A stretch of 64,000 nt of DNA, taken from an uncultured Pseudomonadota bacterium (GTDB taxonomy: Bacteria; Myxococcota_A; UBA796; CAJQPC01). The notes under the pieces were generated by a model. That model saw nothing but the letters and a program-made list of their open reading frames with translations, was not told the DNA's origin and ran no database searches. Positions within the stretch are counted from its first letter, which is position 1, and each line of letters begins with the position of its first letter. Location of the stretch: NCBI GenBank assembly GCA_913060515.1, contig CAJXRZ010000007.1, forward strand, positions 62,001-126,000, read 5' to 3'. This document shows positions 1 through 8,892 of this stretch, piece after piece. The translations under genes and the position numbers were made by a program.

Positions 1-1993
1 GCGAACCCGAGGTCACCTCCCCCACACGGTTCTTCAAGGAGATGTCCCAAGGGCACAAGACCACCTTGCCGTCCCACGACACCGTGGGGGTGGCAAACAC
101 ACCGGGGCAGCGGCGTGGGGTGTCCTCTTTGCCGCTCTCACAAGGCACATCCAAGATCTCGGCGACCTCCTCCAAGCGCTCGCGTGCCTGGGCGGTGGCC
201 TGGAAGTGGTCGTGATCGCTGCGGCGGAACCAGATGGCGTCGCCGGCCGTCGGCATGACCCCGACGTGGAGGGGCAGGCCTGGAAAACGCTCTTGCCATG
301 GCTCAGACCAAGAGAAGGGATCCATGTCCTCGACCACGGTCCACGCCATCAAGAGCTGCGTCGCCGGACCCCGTGTTTGGGCCAAGTGCAGCCAGTTCTC
401 GCGCGCCGTGTCCTCCTCCTGCCCCATCGCATTTCCGTTGAGGATCCAGATCTGGGGAATCTCACCAAACTCCGCAATGATGCTTGCGATCTTGGGTCCC
501 AACAGGCGCCCGTCGGTCTCCACGATCAGTCGCTCAAAGACGCCATGTTCGGAGATGGCAGTGAGCACTTCGCGCAGGACCGGCTCCCGCTCTGGATGCA
601 GAAGGGGCTCGCCGCGCCAGCTCAGCTGCACCGTGGGGAAGACGAGGCCAGACTGGCGCAGGTCCTCAACCACCCGCCGCACCAGCTCCAAGCCCATAAA
701 GCCCCGACCAAAGTCCAGATAGCCGCGGTCTCGCAGACCGTCCCAGGCTCCTTCATCGGTCCAGGCCCCGGAGATGGGCGTGGGGCAGGTCTTGGCAAAG
801 TCGGCAAAGCGCCTGGCAGCGCTGGGATCCAAGCCCGCGATCGGCGCCATGTCCGAGAGCTCCAGCCTCAGAACGCCACCGGGGATCCGGGTGATGCGCT
901 GGCGAGAGAAGCGACCCAAGGCACGCTTGGCCCGGCGTCTGATGCCCCCGGAGATCAGGCTGGCGGCCGTCCCACCCAAGGCCTGGGCCGAGTCGGAGTC
1001 CCGTCGCAGGTAGCAGTTTTGGATACAGGGGGTGCTGCAGGACTTGACCACCTCCCGGCGCGCCCGAAGCTCGGAGGAGCCCCAGAGCTGCTGCAGGGTC
1101 TTCTGGCGCGTGCTGCCAAAGGCCCCGTTGAGGAAGTCCAGGTTGCCATCGCACATCACGGCTTGTCCGTCGGAGTTGATGTAGAGCTCCTTCCAGCCGG
1201 CCCAGCAGGGGGCCTCAAGCGGGGAGATGTCCTCGCGGTAGTACCGGGCGATGAGATCCAGGTCCTGCTCGGTGTTCAGGATCTCAAAGCCCGGCTGGGG
1301 CGTCCGAATCCTGGACTTCAGCTCTTCTACGAGCGCGCCCAGATCCGCCTGGTCCTGCTCTCGAATCCATAGGTCGCGGCCCTCTTTGGGGGTGTCCGGC
1401 CCGTGGCGGAAGAGGTTGAGCAGCTGCACGCCGTCAAAGCCCTGCTCTGCCAGCTCGTCCAAGAAAGCCGGCAAGGTGTGGAGGTTCCTGCGGTGGATGA
1501 TGGTGTTGGCCAACACCTTGCGCCTGGGATTGCCTGCCGCCGTGTCCGCCTCTCGCAGGCGCCGGTACCCGGTCATGGCCCTGCGGTACATGCCCTCCCC
1601 ACGGATGCTGTCATTCGCCGCCTCCGCGCCGTCCAGGCTGATGGTGATGTGCAGCCGACTGGGAGGAATGGTGGCCAACATCTGCGCCCGGCGGGTGTTG
1701 ATCAGCGTGCCGTTGGTCGTGACCGTCACGTAGAAGCCCGCCGAGGCCGCGTGGGCCAGGATCTCCTCCAGGTCCCCGCGCATGAAGAGCTCGCCCCCCA
1801 AGGGGTTGAAGACCTGAATGCCCATCTGAGCCGCCTGGTCGATCAGGTCCTTGATCTCGGCCGTGCTGAGCTCGTCGGGCACCTCGTAGCAGGTGGTGCA
1901 CATCGTGCAGCTCAGGTTGCAACGCAGCGTCAGGTTGACGCTGAGCCAATCTGGCGGCGCCAAAGAGCGGTTGAGCGCCCGCGAGAGATACAT
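1..1993 (-). CDS. Radical SAM/SPASM enzyme with a second degenerate half (partial, runs off left edge)
   Basis: The frame is open from the ATG at 1993 to the left edge, so about 664 residues are visible and the C-terminus is missing. The N-terminus has the iron-sulfur/SAM motif C25-x3-C29-x2-C32 (RCNLSCTMC). A radical SAM core follows, with NPLGGELF, TTNGTLI and ITISLDG, then a cysteine-rich SPASM-like segment at about residues 263-322 (CWAGWKELYINSDG, CSTPCIQNC). From about residue 430 a second half resembles the radical SAM fold again (LSWRGEPLLHPER, LIVETDG) but lacks its own CxxxCxxC. It ends in a second SPASM-like piece (CPGVF, then VVLCP). In-frame GTG codons at 2020 and 2047 are alternative starts. 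The gene is divergent from the glycosyltransferase at 2081. The family is clear; the substrate, probably a peptide or carrier-bound group, is unknown. Confidence 0.85.
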   Translation of the reverse strand, partial: MYLSRALNRSLAPPDWLSVNLTLRCNLSCTMCTTCYEVPDELSTAEIKDLIDQAAQMGIQVFNPLGGELFMRGDLEEILAHAASAGFYVTVTTNGTLINTRRAQMLATIPPSRLHITISLDGAEAANDSIRGEGMYRRAMTGYRRLREADTAAGNPRRKVLANTIIHRRNLHTLPAFLDELAEQGFDGVQLLNLFRHGPDTPKEGRDLWIREQDQADLGALVEELKSRIRTPQPGFEILNTEQDLDLIARYYREDISPLEAPCWAGWKELYINSDGQAVMCDGNLDFLNGAFGSTRQKTLQQLWGSSELRARREVVKSCSTPCIQNCYLRRDSDSAQALGGTAASLISGGIRRRAKRALGRFSRQRITRIPGGVLRLELSDMAPIAGLDPSAARRFADFAKTCPTPISGAWTDEGAWDGLRDRGYLDFGRGFMGLELVRRVVEDLRQSGLVFPTVQLSWRGEPLLHPEREPVLREVLTAISEHGVFERLIVETDGRLLGPKIASIIAEFGEIPQIWILNGNAMGQEEDTARENWLHLAQTRGPATQLLMAWTVVEDMDPFSWSEPWQERFPGLPLHVGVMPTAGDAIWFRRSDHDHFQATAQARERLEEVAEILDVPCESGKEDTPRRCPGVFATPTVSWDGKVVLCPWDISLKNRVGEVTSGS

Positions 1994-2080
1994 GCGCGCG
2001 TTGCGCTCAAGCCGCTGCACGGCAGGGCTCTGGGTGGGGCTGGGCACCCCCGCAGTGTACCCCCGCGGTAGGCTGCGAGC

Positions 2081-3604
2081 ATGCGCATCCTGCTCGTCTT
2101 TCACGGTACCCCTCCCAACACCCCGGGTCACGCGGACAGCGGCGGCGCCATTCGAGCGTGGGCCCACAAGTCTGCTCTGGAGTCCGCCGGCCACACCGTG
2201 CTGCCCCTGACGCGCGCCCAAGACCGGGTCCCAGGGGGCCCGGACACCTTTGACGGCGGCGCCCAGCTCCGGGCAAAGGCCAAAGCGGCCGCCCCCGATC
2301 GCATCCTCTGTGTGCAGCCCGAGGAGGCCAGACACCTCCAGGGCATCGCCCCCCTCTGTGTGGACCTCTACGCCCCGCGACTGCTGGAGGCCCAGTGGCA
2401 AGGCCAGCAGAGCGCCGCGGCGGTCGACACCCTGAGCGCCTTGGATGCCGCCGATTTTGTGCTCTTCTCAAACCCGCGACAGCGCTGGTTCAACCTGAGC
2501 TTGATGCTGCTTTCCGGGATGGACCCCAGCCTCTGCGCCGTCGTCGGCCTGCAGCCGCCCGTGGGCCCCAAGAGCAAGCGCTCTCGCAGCCCAGAGATCC
2601 TGATGGGCGGTGCGGCCTGGCCTTGGCTGGATCCAGTGGAAGGCTTGAAGCGCGCGGTGGCGCACCTGACCAAGCGCCGCAAGGGCAAGGTGGTGGTCAT
2701 CGGTGGCCAGCCGGCTCTGGGGGGCGTGGGTGTCGTGGACCTGGAGGCGGCCGTGCCAGCCGGACCTCGACTGCGCTACGAGCCCCAGCCCCTCTCTCAC
2801 GGGGCGCTGCTGGAGCGCTACGCCAGCGGGTGGGCGGCGCTGGATCACATGGCCCCCTCCCCCGAGCGCGAGCTGGCCCTGGCCTTCCGTCACGTGGACT
2901 ACCTGGGCTGTGGACTGCCGCTGATCACCACGGAGATCCACCCCCTCTCCAGCGCCATCGCCCAGGCAGAGGCCGGCTGGGTTGGCCCGGACATCGAGGG
3001 TGCCCTGGATGCGGTCTTGGCTGACGGACCGCCTCTGACGGCACGATCAAAGGCCGCCCGTCGCTTGGCCGAGACCCTTCGGGATCCCGCCCCCAAAGGC
3101 TTGCTGGCGTGGATCGAAGACGCTCAGGTTCGCGCCTCCAGTCCCCCCGCCCTCGAAGGGGCCGCACAGCTCGCCGCACGGGCCCAAGTTCTGGCGGCCC
3201 AGCGGAAGGACCTGAAGCAGGCACTGGAGCGCAGCGAAGGAGAAGTCCAGGACAAACGTCAGGAAGTAGAAGTACTTCATGGTGACTTGCGCCAGGCCTC
3301 CGCGAGCATCGCAGGCCTGTCCCGGGCCATCGAAGAGGTGGCTGCTTTCAAGCGCGAGGCCATTACGGTCCTGGGGGCACACCACAGCGGCGCCGCCCAA
3401 GAACGAGACAGCCTGAGCCGTCAGCTGGCAGAGACCCAGGCCGACTTGGCCAAGAAGAACGCGGAGCTTCGCGCCATGCAGCGGGAGAAAGACCAGCTTA
3501 ATGGGCAGCTCCTGGAGTCGGAGCTGCGGGCCAAAGAAGCCGAGAGCCGTGCCAACGGTCTGGGCGCAAAGATGGACCAAACCCTGCGCCGACTTCGCGA
3601 CTGA
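2081..3604 (+). CDS. GT-B-like glycosyltransferase with C-terminal coiled coil
   Basis: 507-residue protein. The N-terminus (MRILLVFHGTPP, then SGGAIRAWAHKSALESAGH) looks like the donor-side Rossmann domain of family 4-type GT-B glycosyltransferases. A second domain at about residues 170-350 contains a late GT-B-like segment (FRHVDYLGCGLPLITTE, then AEAGWV). From about residue 365 to the end it is charged, heptad-rich coiled coil (KDLKQALERSEGEVQDKRQEV), an extension that suggests partner binding or oligomerisation. No signal peptide or membrane span is visible, so it should be cytoplasmic. The acceptor sugar cannot be told from sequence. It is divergent from the radical SAM gene to its left, and the two may share the 87-bp intergenic region for transcription. 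The match is by fold-like motifs only, so specificity is open. Confidence 0.6.
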   Translation: MRILLVFHGTPPNTPGHADSGGAIRAWAHKSALESAGHTVLPLTRAQDRVPGGPDTFDGGAQLRAKAKAAAPDRILCVQPEEARHLQGIAPLCVDLYAPRLLEAQWQGQQSAAAVDTLSALDAADFVLFSNPRQRWFNLSLMLLSGMDPSLCAVVGLQPPVGPKSKRSRSPEILMGGAAWPWLDPVEGLKRAVAHLTKRRKGKVVVIGGQPALGGVGVVDLEAAVPAGPRLRYEPQPLSHGALLERYASGWAALDHMAPSPERELALAFRHVDYLGCGLPLITTEIHPLSSAIAQAEAGWVGPDIEGALDAVLADGPPLTARSKAARRLAETLRDPAPKGLLAWIEDAQVRASSPPALEGAAQLAARAQVLAAQRKDLKQALERSEGEVQDKRQEVEVLHGDLRQASASIAGLSRAIEEVAAFKREAITVLGAHHSGAAQERDSLSRQLAETQADLAKKNAELRAMQREKDQLNGQLLESELRAKEAESRANGLGAKMDQTLRRLRD

Positions 3605-3624
3605 GGATCTCGCCGCACATTGAA

Positions 3625-3653
3625 CTCAACCTGACCCGGCTCCTGCCGTTGAG
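3625..3653. other. Inverted repeat upstream of the chemotaxis receptor
   Basis: CTCAAC at 3625-3630 and GTTGAG at 3648-3653 form a 6-bp dyad with a 17-nt spacer in the 67-bp gap before the chemotaxis gene. It could be an operator or a weak transcript hairpin. It has no T-run, so it is not a typical terminator. Confidence 0.25.
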
Positions 3654-3671
3654 GGTCCACCGGAGAGTTCA

Positions 3672-5282
3672 ATGGCAACCAAGGCAAGCGAGATGGACAC
3701 CCTGTACAAAGCCGCGCTGGACCAATCCAGCGTCTGCATCATGATGTGTGACGCCGACCAGGTCATCACCTTCATCAACAAGGCGCTCTACGACGTGTTC
3801 AGGGTCAATGTGGCGGAGATGCGCAGCATCTTCCCCGACTTTGATACGAGCAACTTGGTGGGCAAGCCCCTGAGCCTCTTCCACGGGGACTCCGGCAAGC
3901 AAGAAGCCCTCTGCGATGCGGCCCAGTCCCCGTGGACCGCCAACATGAAGATCGGCAAGCTCTCCTTCCGGCTCTGCACAATGCACCTGAGCGACAGCGT
4001 TGGCACCTACCAGGGCAACATCGTGGAGTGGCATGATCAGACCATGTTCCGGGCCTTCGAGCACGAGCTGGCCAACGTCAGCCACGCCGCAAGCATGGGG
4101 GACCTGCAAGTCCGCGGGCAGCTGGACCGACTCGGCGGCGAGTACTACACGATGATGAGCCAGGTCAACGAGGTGCTCGAGCACTGCGTGTCCCCCATTC
4201 AGACCCTCCGCGGGCACCTGGACCGCGTCGCAGAGGGCGATTTGACCGCCTACATCGAAGCCGAGCACAGCGGGGACCACGCCGCCCTAGCCGAGGGCTT
4301 GAACCACAGCCTGGACTCTCTGAACAGCATCCTCTCCCAGGTCTCCAACGCGGCCGAAGAGATCGCCGCGGGCTCAGATGACGTGGCCAGCTCCAGCGTG
4401 GCCCTCTCCGATGGCGCCACCCAGCAGGCCGCCGCCGTGGAAGAGATCACGGCGTCCATCTCCCAGATGACCAGCCAGACCAAGCAGAACGCGGACAACG
4501 CGCAGATGGCCAACGAGCTGGCCAACTTGGCCGGCGACCTGGCCCGCACTGGTGATGAGCGCATGACGGCGATGGTCCAAGCGATGAGCACCATCGAGGA
4601 GGCCAGCACCAACATCTCCAAGATCATCAAGGTCATCGACGAGATCGCCTTCCAGACCAATCTCTTGGCCCTCAACGCCGCAGTCGAGGCCGCCCGGGCC
4701 GGCGTGCACGGAAAGGGCTTCGCAGTGGTCGCCGAAGAGGTGCGCAACCTGGCCGCCCGCAGCGCCCAGGCCGCCAAAGAGACCACCGAGATGATCGAAG
4801 GCAGCATCAAGAAGGTGGACCAAGGCACCTCCATCGCCCGCGAGACCGCCAAGGCGCTGGCAGAGATCGTCGACAGCGTCGACAAGGTCAAGCAGCTGGT
4901 CGCCGAGATCAGCATCGCCAGCCACGAGCAGGCCCAAGGCATCGCTCAGATTGAGTCGGGGCTGCGCCAGGTCGACAGCGTGACCCAGCAGAACAACGCC
5001 GGCGCCGAGAAGGGTGCCGCAGCCAGCGAGGAGCTCTCCGCTCAGGCCAACCGGCTGCGCCAGACCCTGGACCAGTTCACGCTCAAGCCACCAGCGAGCA
5101 CCACCCAGGCCTTCGACCCAAGCACCCTGGACCCCGCCATGCTCATGGCCATCCAGGCCTACCTCAACGGGGATCAAGGGGCGGCGAACACCACCCCCTC
5201 CCCTTCGAGAAAGACCGCCAATCGCGGCCGCAACCCTGCCGAGGTCATCCGACTCGATGACCTAGACTTTGGGCGCTACTGA
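3672..5282 (+). CDS. Soluble methyl-accepting chemotaxis protein with N-terminal PAS-like domain
   Basis: 536 residues. Residues 1-115 form a PAS-like sensor ([37 protein letters not shown]), the type found in PAS-containing receptors. After a linker, residues about 220-470 are the long antiparallel signalling coiled coil. Its conserved hairpin tip is plain: [20 protein letters not shown] and [20 protein letters not shown]. This tip binds CheA and CheW. No transmembrane segment exists, so the receptor is cytoplasmic and probably senses an internal cue such as redox state, a ligand or energy status. The C-terminus ends DDLDFGRY rather than in an NWETF-type tether. A GGAG ribosome site precedes the ATG. 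No chemotaxis kinase or motility genes lie nearby, so it probably feeds a cluster elsewhere. Confidence 0.92.
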   Translation: MATKASEMDTLYKAALDQSSVCIMMCDADQVITFINKALYDVFRVNVAEMRSIFPDFDTSNLVGKPLSLFHGDSGKQEALCDAAQSPWTANMKIGKLSFRLCTMHLSDSVGTYQGNIVEWHDQTMFRAFEHELANVSHAASMGDLQVRGQLDRLGGEYYTMMSQVNEVLEHCVSPIQTLRGHLDRVAEGDLTAYIEAEHSGDHAALAEGLNHSLDSLNSILSQVSNAAEEIAAGSDDVASSSVALSDGATQQAAAVEEITASISQMTSQTKQNADNAQMANELANLAGDLARTGDERMTAMVQAMSTIEEASTNISKIIKVIDEIAFQTNLLALNAAVEAARAGVHGKGFAVVAEEVRNLAARSAQAAKETTEMIEGSIKKVDQGTSIARETAKALAEIVDSVDKVKQLVAEISIASHEQAQGIAQIESGLRQVDSVTQQNNAGAEKGAAASEELSAQANRLRQTLDQFTLKPPASTTQAFDPSTLDPAMLMAIQAYLNGDQGAANTTPSPSRKTANRGRNPAEVIRLDDLDFGRY

Positions 5283-5291
5283 CCGGCGCTC

Positions 5292-5314
5292 GACCAAGGG
5301 CGACGCCCTTGGTC
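5292..5314 (+). terminator. Strong hairpin just after the chemotaxis gene
   Basis: A perfect 10-bp stem (5292-5301 with 5305-5314) closes a 3-nt loop, GAC. It begins 10 nt after the stop of the chemotaxis gene. There is no downstream T-run, so it may act as a 3' stabiliser or a Rho-assisted stop rather than a classic intrinsic terminator. Confidence 0.45.
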
Positions 5315-5421
5315 CACATCCAAGAGAGCTGTACCAAGTGTGTCACCGTGGCACAACTCCATCCACAGATGGAACACTTCACGACCATCAGCGCTCCATT
5401 TGCGCTGGCACGAAACGTGAA

Positions 5422-8055
5422 ATGAAGCGAGGGACCCGGAGCAGTCGCATGAGTTGGACAAGTGGATTGATGCTGTATTTGTTGGGCCTTGGCTGCACAA
5501 CCACGCCCGAAACCACTCCGAGAGCTGCCTGGCTGCTTCGGATGGAGACCCTCCAAGCCGGCGTCGCCTGCGCATCCGGCGGGGTCGCGGTCCATCAGGG
5601 CTGGGACGATGGCGGGGATGGTGGAGTGCCCTTCGACGGCGTCCTTCAGAATGGCGAAGTCTCCCAAACGGAGACCATCTGCTCTGGCACGGATGGAGAC
5701 CCAGCTGACCCCTTCTACGGCGGCTTGGTCGAGGTAGTCTCGGAGCCACCAGGCCCTTGGTGCGAGTACGGCGGCCTGCGAATCGAGACCGGCGTCGACA
5801 ACGGCGCCGATGGCGGCACCCCCGGAGACGGGGTCCTCCAAGAAGGAGAGCGAAGCGGCCTGGATTTTGTCTGTTCAAGCCAAATGACCGTGGTGGTGGA
5901 CGTTGCAAGCACACAGCGACCAGTCAACAGCACTTGTCACGCCTTGCGGGGGAGCTCGACGAGCGGCGCAGTCCTGGAGACCGCGTTCGAGGGAGAGAGC
6001 TTCCAGACTCCCATCTGGCTCGTGCAGCCGCCTGGCGACCCCAACCACTGGCTCGTTGTGGAGCAGGGCGGCAAGGTATGGGCCTTCGACGTAGGAAACC
6101 CTTCCCAGACTATGGAGCTGGTTCTCGACCTGAGCGAACGCGTCGAGTTGGGCTACGAGCCCGGCTTGTTGAGCTTGGTGTTCCATCCAAATTGGCCGGA
6201 CACCAGAGAGGTCTTCACCTACTCGGTGAGTCCAAGCGAGGCGATCGACCACCCCGCCGCCAATGAGACGAGCCTTCCCTTCGTCACAGTCCTTAGCCGC
6301 TTCGAGATCCCTCTCGGTGATGGCTTTGCCGTAGACGCAAACCGCGAGACCCTCATGCTGGTCTCCCCGCAAGAGAGTGAAGAACACAACGGCGGCTGGA
6401 TGGGCTTCGACGAGGCTGGCCTGCTGCTCCTGAGCATTGGAGATGGCGGCGGCTGGCCGCCCGAGGAAGCTCAGGATCTGAGCACCTGGAATGGAAAGCT
6501 CCTTCGAATGAACATCGACGAAACCGACAGTCAGCGTGGGGTCTACTACTCCATCCCAGCGGACAACCCCTTTGCTACATCTTCGGTCGAGACAGACGGG
6601 ATCCAGCCCGAGATTGTCGCTTGGGGCTTCCGGAATCCGTGGCGCGGTGGAATCGACCTCACCACCGGCGAGGTCTGGCTGGGAGACGTAGGCCTTGTGA
6701 CCTACGAGGAACTCAACCGGGTTGAGTTTGGAGGCGACCACGGCTGGGGGAACTTCGAAGGCGACCGCTGCCGTGTCGGCCAAGCGGCTTGGACGGTGGG
6801 CGGATCAGACGATGACTGCGATACGACAGGCACCGTCCTGCCTGAACACGGCTACCGACACGCGCTCGGCTGTTCAATCACTGCCGGAGGCATGGTTAGG
6901 GGAAGCGGCATCGAGGCCCTGGACGACCGGGTCATCTACGGAGACTTCTGCCAAGGGACCGTGCGCAGCTTTGACCCGGCGACAGGAGACGACCACTGGT
7001 TGCTGGACAGCGGGCGCTACATCTCAACCTTCGCCCGCGGACTGGACGGTACCGTTTACCTAGCGGATTGGTGGTCTGGTGAGATTCTCCGTTTCATGCC
7101 CACCACCAAACAGACGCCCGCAGCGCTGTTGAGTGAGACCGGGTGCGTGAACCCAGAGAACCCAGCCGAGCCAGCCGAAGGCGCACTGCCCTACCGCCCA
7201 ATGGCGCCGTTCTTCTCAGAGGAGGCAATCTACAAAGAGCGCTTCCTCTTCCTGCCCGAAGGCGAAAAAATCTTCGTCGGCGCGAACGCCACCGAATGGA
7301 GCATGCCGTCGGGCACCGTCGCGCTCAAATCATTCCAGTCCGGCGACCGCATGGTGGAGACCAGGCTGTTGATGCGGAACGAAGATGACACCTGGTCCGG
7401 ATTTTCCTACCGATGGAACGAAGAGGGCACCGACGCACATCTGCTCGACGTCTCCCTCACGGAGAACGTTCCCGGCCCCCTCTCCGATGACCCCGAAGTC
7501 CCGTGGACCTACCCAGATAGCGGTGGTTGTCTCCACTGCCACACAGCCCCAACAAACTACTCGCTGGGCCCAGAGACAGCCCAGCTCAACGGCTACGGTT
7601 GGTTCCCAGAGCAGGGAGTGTGGGCCAACCAGCTCGAGACCTTCCTCGCCATGGATGTCCTCCAAAACTTCTCCGAAGAGGACTTGGCCAGCGCCCCAAA
7701 GTTGGCCCACCCCGAGGATGCCGATTCCAGCTTGGACGACCGCGCGCGCGCCTGGCTCCACGTCAACTGCGCCGGCTGCCATCAACCCGGGGGAGGCGGC
7801 TACGGCAATGCAGACTACAGATGGCAGACCCCATTGTCTGAAATCGGCGTGTGCGACGAATACTCCATCGTGACCGCATTCGACCTTCCAGAAGGGGCCA
7901 AGGTCATCAAGCCAGGCGACCCCGACTCCTCCGTGCTCATTGAGCGTCTACGACGGACGGATGTCTACCGAATGCACCCGTACCGGCTCACTGTCGACCA
8001 GGACGGGATCGACCTGATGACGCGTTGGATCGACTCCTTGGAGAGCTGCGAGTAG
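5422..8055 (+). CDS. Secreted lipoprotein: DUF7151-like repeats, PQQ-type sugar-dehydrogenase propeller, cytochrome c-like tail
   Basis: 877 residues from the ATG at 5422, which gives a basic n-region before the hydrophobic stretch GLMLYLLGLGC. The ATG at 5449 is an alternative with a better placed GGAG site. The Cys is a probable but non-canonical lipidation site. Next come two GxDxGxDGGxPxDGVL modules (GWDDGGDGGVPFDGVL, GVDNGADGGTPGDGVL). The middle is a beta-propeller of the glucose/sorbosone dehydrogenase type (PIWLVQPPGD, EHNGGWMGFDEAGLLLLSIG, AWGFRNPWRGGID). The C-terminal third has one CxxCH motif (CLHCH) and a second (CAGCH), suggesting c-type haem or a related electron-transfer domain. 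It probably oxidises a sugar or alcohol outside the cytoplasmic membrane. The substrate and whether PQQ is bound are unknown. Confidence 0.8.
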   Translation: MKRGTRSSRMSWTSGLMLYLLGLGCTTTPETTPRAAWLLRMETLQAGVACASGGVAVHQGWDDGGDGGVPFDGVLQNGEVSQTETICSGTDGDPADPFYGGLVEVVSEPPGPWCEYGGLRIETGVDNGADGGTPGDGVLQEGERSGLDFVCSSQMTVVVDVASTQRPVNSTCHALRGSSTSGAVLETAFEGESFQTPIWLVQPPGDPNHWLVVEQGGKVWAFDVGNPSQTMELVLDLSERVELGYEPGLLSLVFHPNWPDTREVFTYSVSPSEAIDHPAANETSLPFVTVLSRFEIPLGDGFAVDANRETLMLVSPQESEEHNGGWMGFDEAGLLLLSIGDGGGWPPEEAQDLSTWNGKLLRMNIDETDSQRGVYYSIPADNPFATSSVETDGIQPEIVAWGFRNPWRGGIDLTTGEVWLGDVGLVTYEELNRVEFGGDHGWGNFEGDRCRVGQAAWTVGGSDDDCDTTGTVLPEHGYRHALGCSITAGGMVRGSGIEALDDRVIYGDFCQGTVRSFDPATGDDHWLLDSGRYISTFARGLDGTVYLADWWSGEILRFMPTTKQTPAALLSETGCVNPENPAEPAEGALPYRPMAPFFSEEAIYKERFLFLPEGEKIFVGANATEWSMPSGTVALKSFQSGDRMVETRLLMRNEDDTWSGFSYRWNEEGTDAHLLDVSLTENVPGPLSDDPEVPWTYPDSGGCLHCHTAPTNYSLGPETAQLNGYGWFPEQGVWANQLETFLAMDVLQNFSEEDLASAPKLAHPEDADSSLDDRARAWLHVNCAGCHQPGGGGYGNADYRWQTPLSEIGVCDEYSIVTAFDLPEGAKVIKPGDPDSSVLIERLRRTDVYRMHPYRLTVDQDGIDLMTRWIDSLESCE

Positions 8056-8090
8056 CCGCTCTCCAAGGTACCCGACCGGCTTGCTTGCGC

Positions 8091-8804
8091 TCAGGGCGCG
8101 AACTGAAGGTCTACGCTGCGCTCTTGTGCCGCGTGGACTTGTCCGCCTTCGCCATACCCGGTGTCCAGCGCACCAGCCCGCACCCGGCGAAGGACCAGGC
8201 TGCCCTTGCAGCTGTCATCCTCCATGCCCTCATAGGGTGTGATCTCTCCGGCTGGCAGCGTGTAGCTCCCGGTGTCCTGATCGACCGGAAGCACCAAGAG
8301 CTCGGTGCACTCCGAGTCCAGGATTAGCTCCATGGGGTCGGCCTCGTTGCTGCCGTCCCAAGAGATCAGCAAGCTGTCCTCGCTCCGGGAGACGCTGGCA
8401 TCCATCTCTGGAGCGCTCAGCTCAAAGGGCGCGGGCATGGTGCAGGTGCTGGAAGGGGCCCCCTCATCCACACTGCGCTCCAGAGCGAAGCTGTACTCAG
8501 TACCCACATCGCCAAGCTCCAAGTCCGTGTTGTAGGACCAGATGTCTCCAAAGTTCTGTGACTGAAGCGCGGTGCTCTCCTCGCCGATGTTTAGGGTCAA
8601 GCTGTCGTCTCCGGTCAGCTCAACGAAGGTATTGCTGGTGCCGCCGCCAACCCGAAGGATGGCCGCAGCTCGGGTGTTGGAGCCGCTGTTGGTCACAGCC
8701 AGATCCGCGTACATACCGCTGGTGAACACATCCTCGGAGTCCACCGCCTCACAAGCGATGAGAGGGGCAAGAGCCAGTGCAAAGGCCGCGTGTCGAAGTC
8801 TCAT
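8091..8804 (-). CDS. Hypothetical lipoprotein
   Basis: 237 residues from the ATG at 8804, chosen because AAGGAG lies just upstream and the N-terminus becomes a clean lipoprotein signal (MRLRHAAFALALAPLIAC, lipobox LIAC). The mature part is acidic and beta-rich. It has a conserved-looking stretch, SLLISWDGSNEADPMELILD, and several Cys residues near the end. No family is recognised. It faces the dehydrogenase-type lipoprotein gene tail to tail with only 35 bp between them, so both messages end in this short gap. It is likely a periplasmic or outer-membrane lipoprotein. The FG-GAP lipoprotein gene lies directly upstream on the same strand, 88 bp away. Confidence 0.6.
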   Translation of the reverse strand: MRLRHAAFALALAPLIACEAVDSEDVFTSGMYADLAVTNSGSNTRAAAILRVGGGTSNTFVELTGDDSLTLNIGEESTALQSQNFGDIWSYNTDLELGDVGTEYSFALERSVDEGAPSSTCTMPAPFELSAPEMDASVSRSEDSLLISWDGSNEADPMELILDSECTELLVLPVDQDTGSYTLPAGEITPYEGMEDDSCKGSLVLRRVRAGALDTGYGEGGQVHAAQERSVDLQFAP

Positions 8805-8892
8805 GGGGTCTCCTTCAAGGTTCTCGCAGGCCTGACACTGCGATGAACCTTGGACCCTCAAAGCCCTGCTGCCCGAAAGCAGAGTCCTGCAT

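Noticed and set aside
206-1372. A 388-residue open frame on the plus strand
   Set aside because: It is antisense to the radical SAM gene, has no ribosome site and no recognisable domain. The minus-strand frame carries clear motifs.
2468-2941. Several long minus-strand frames inside the glycosyltransferase gene
   Set aside because: High GC gives many antisense frames; these have low-complexity composition and no motifs.
5269-5421. Upstream start for the dehydrogenase-type lipoprotein
   Set aside because: It would overlap the chemotaxis gene and place the signal sequence in the middle of the protein. Starts at 5422 or 5449 give a proper signal peptide.
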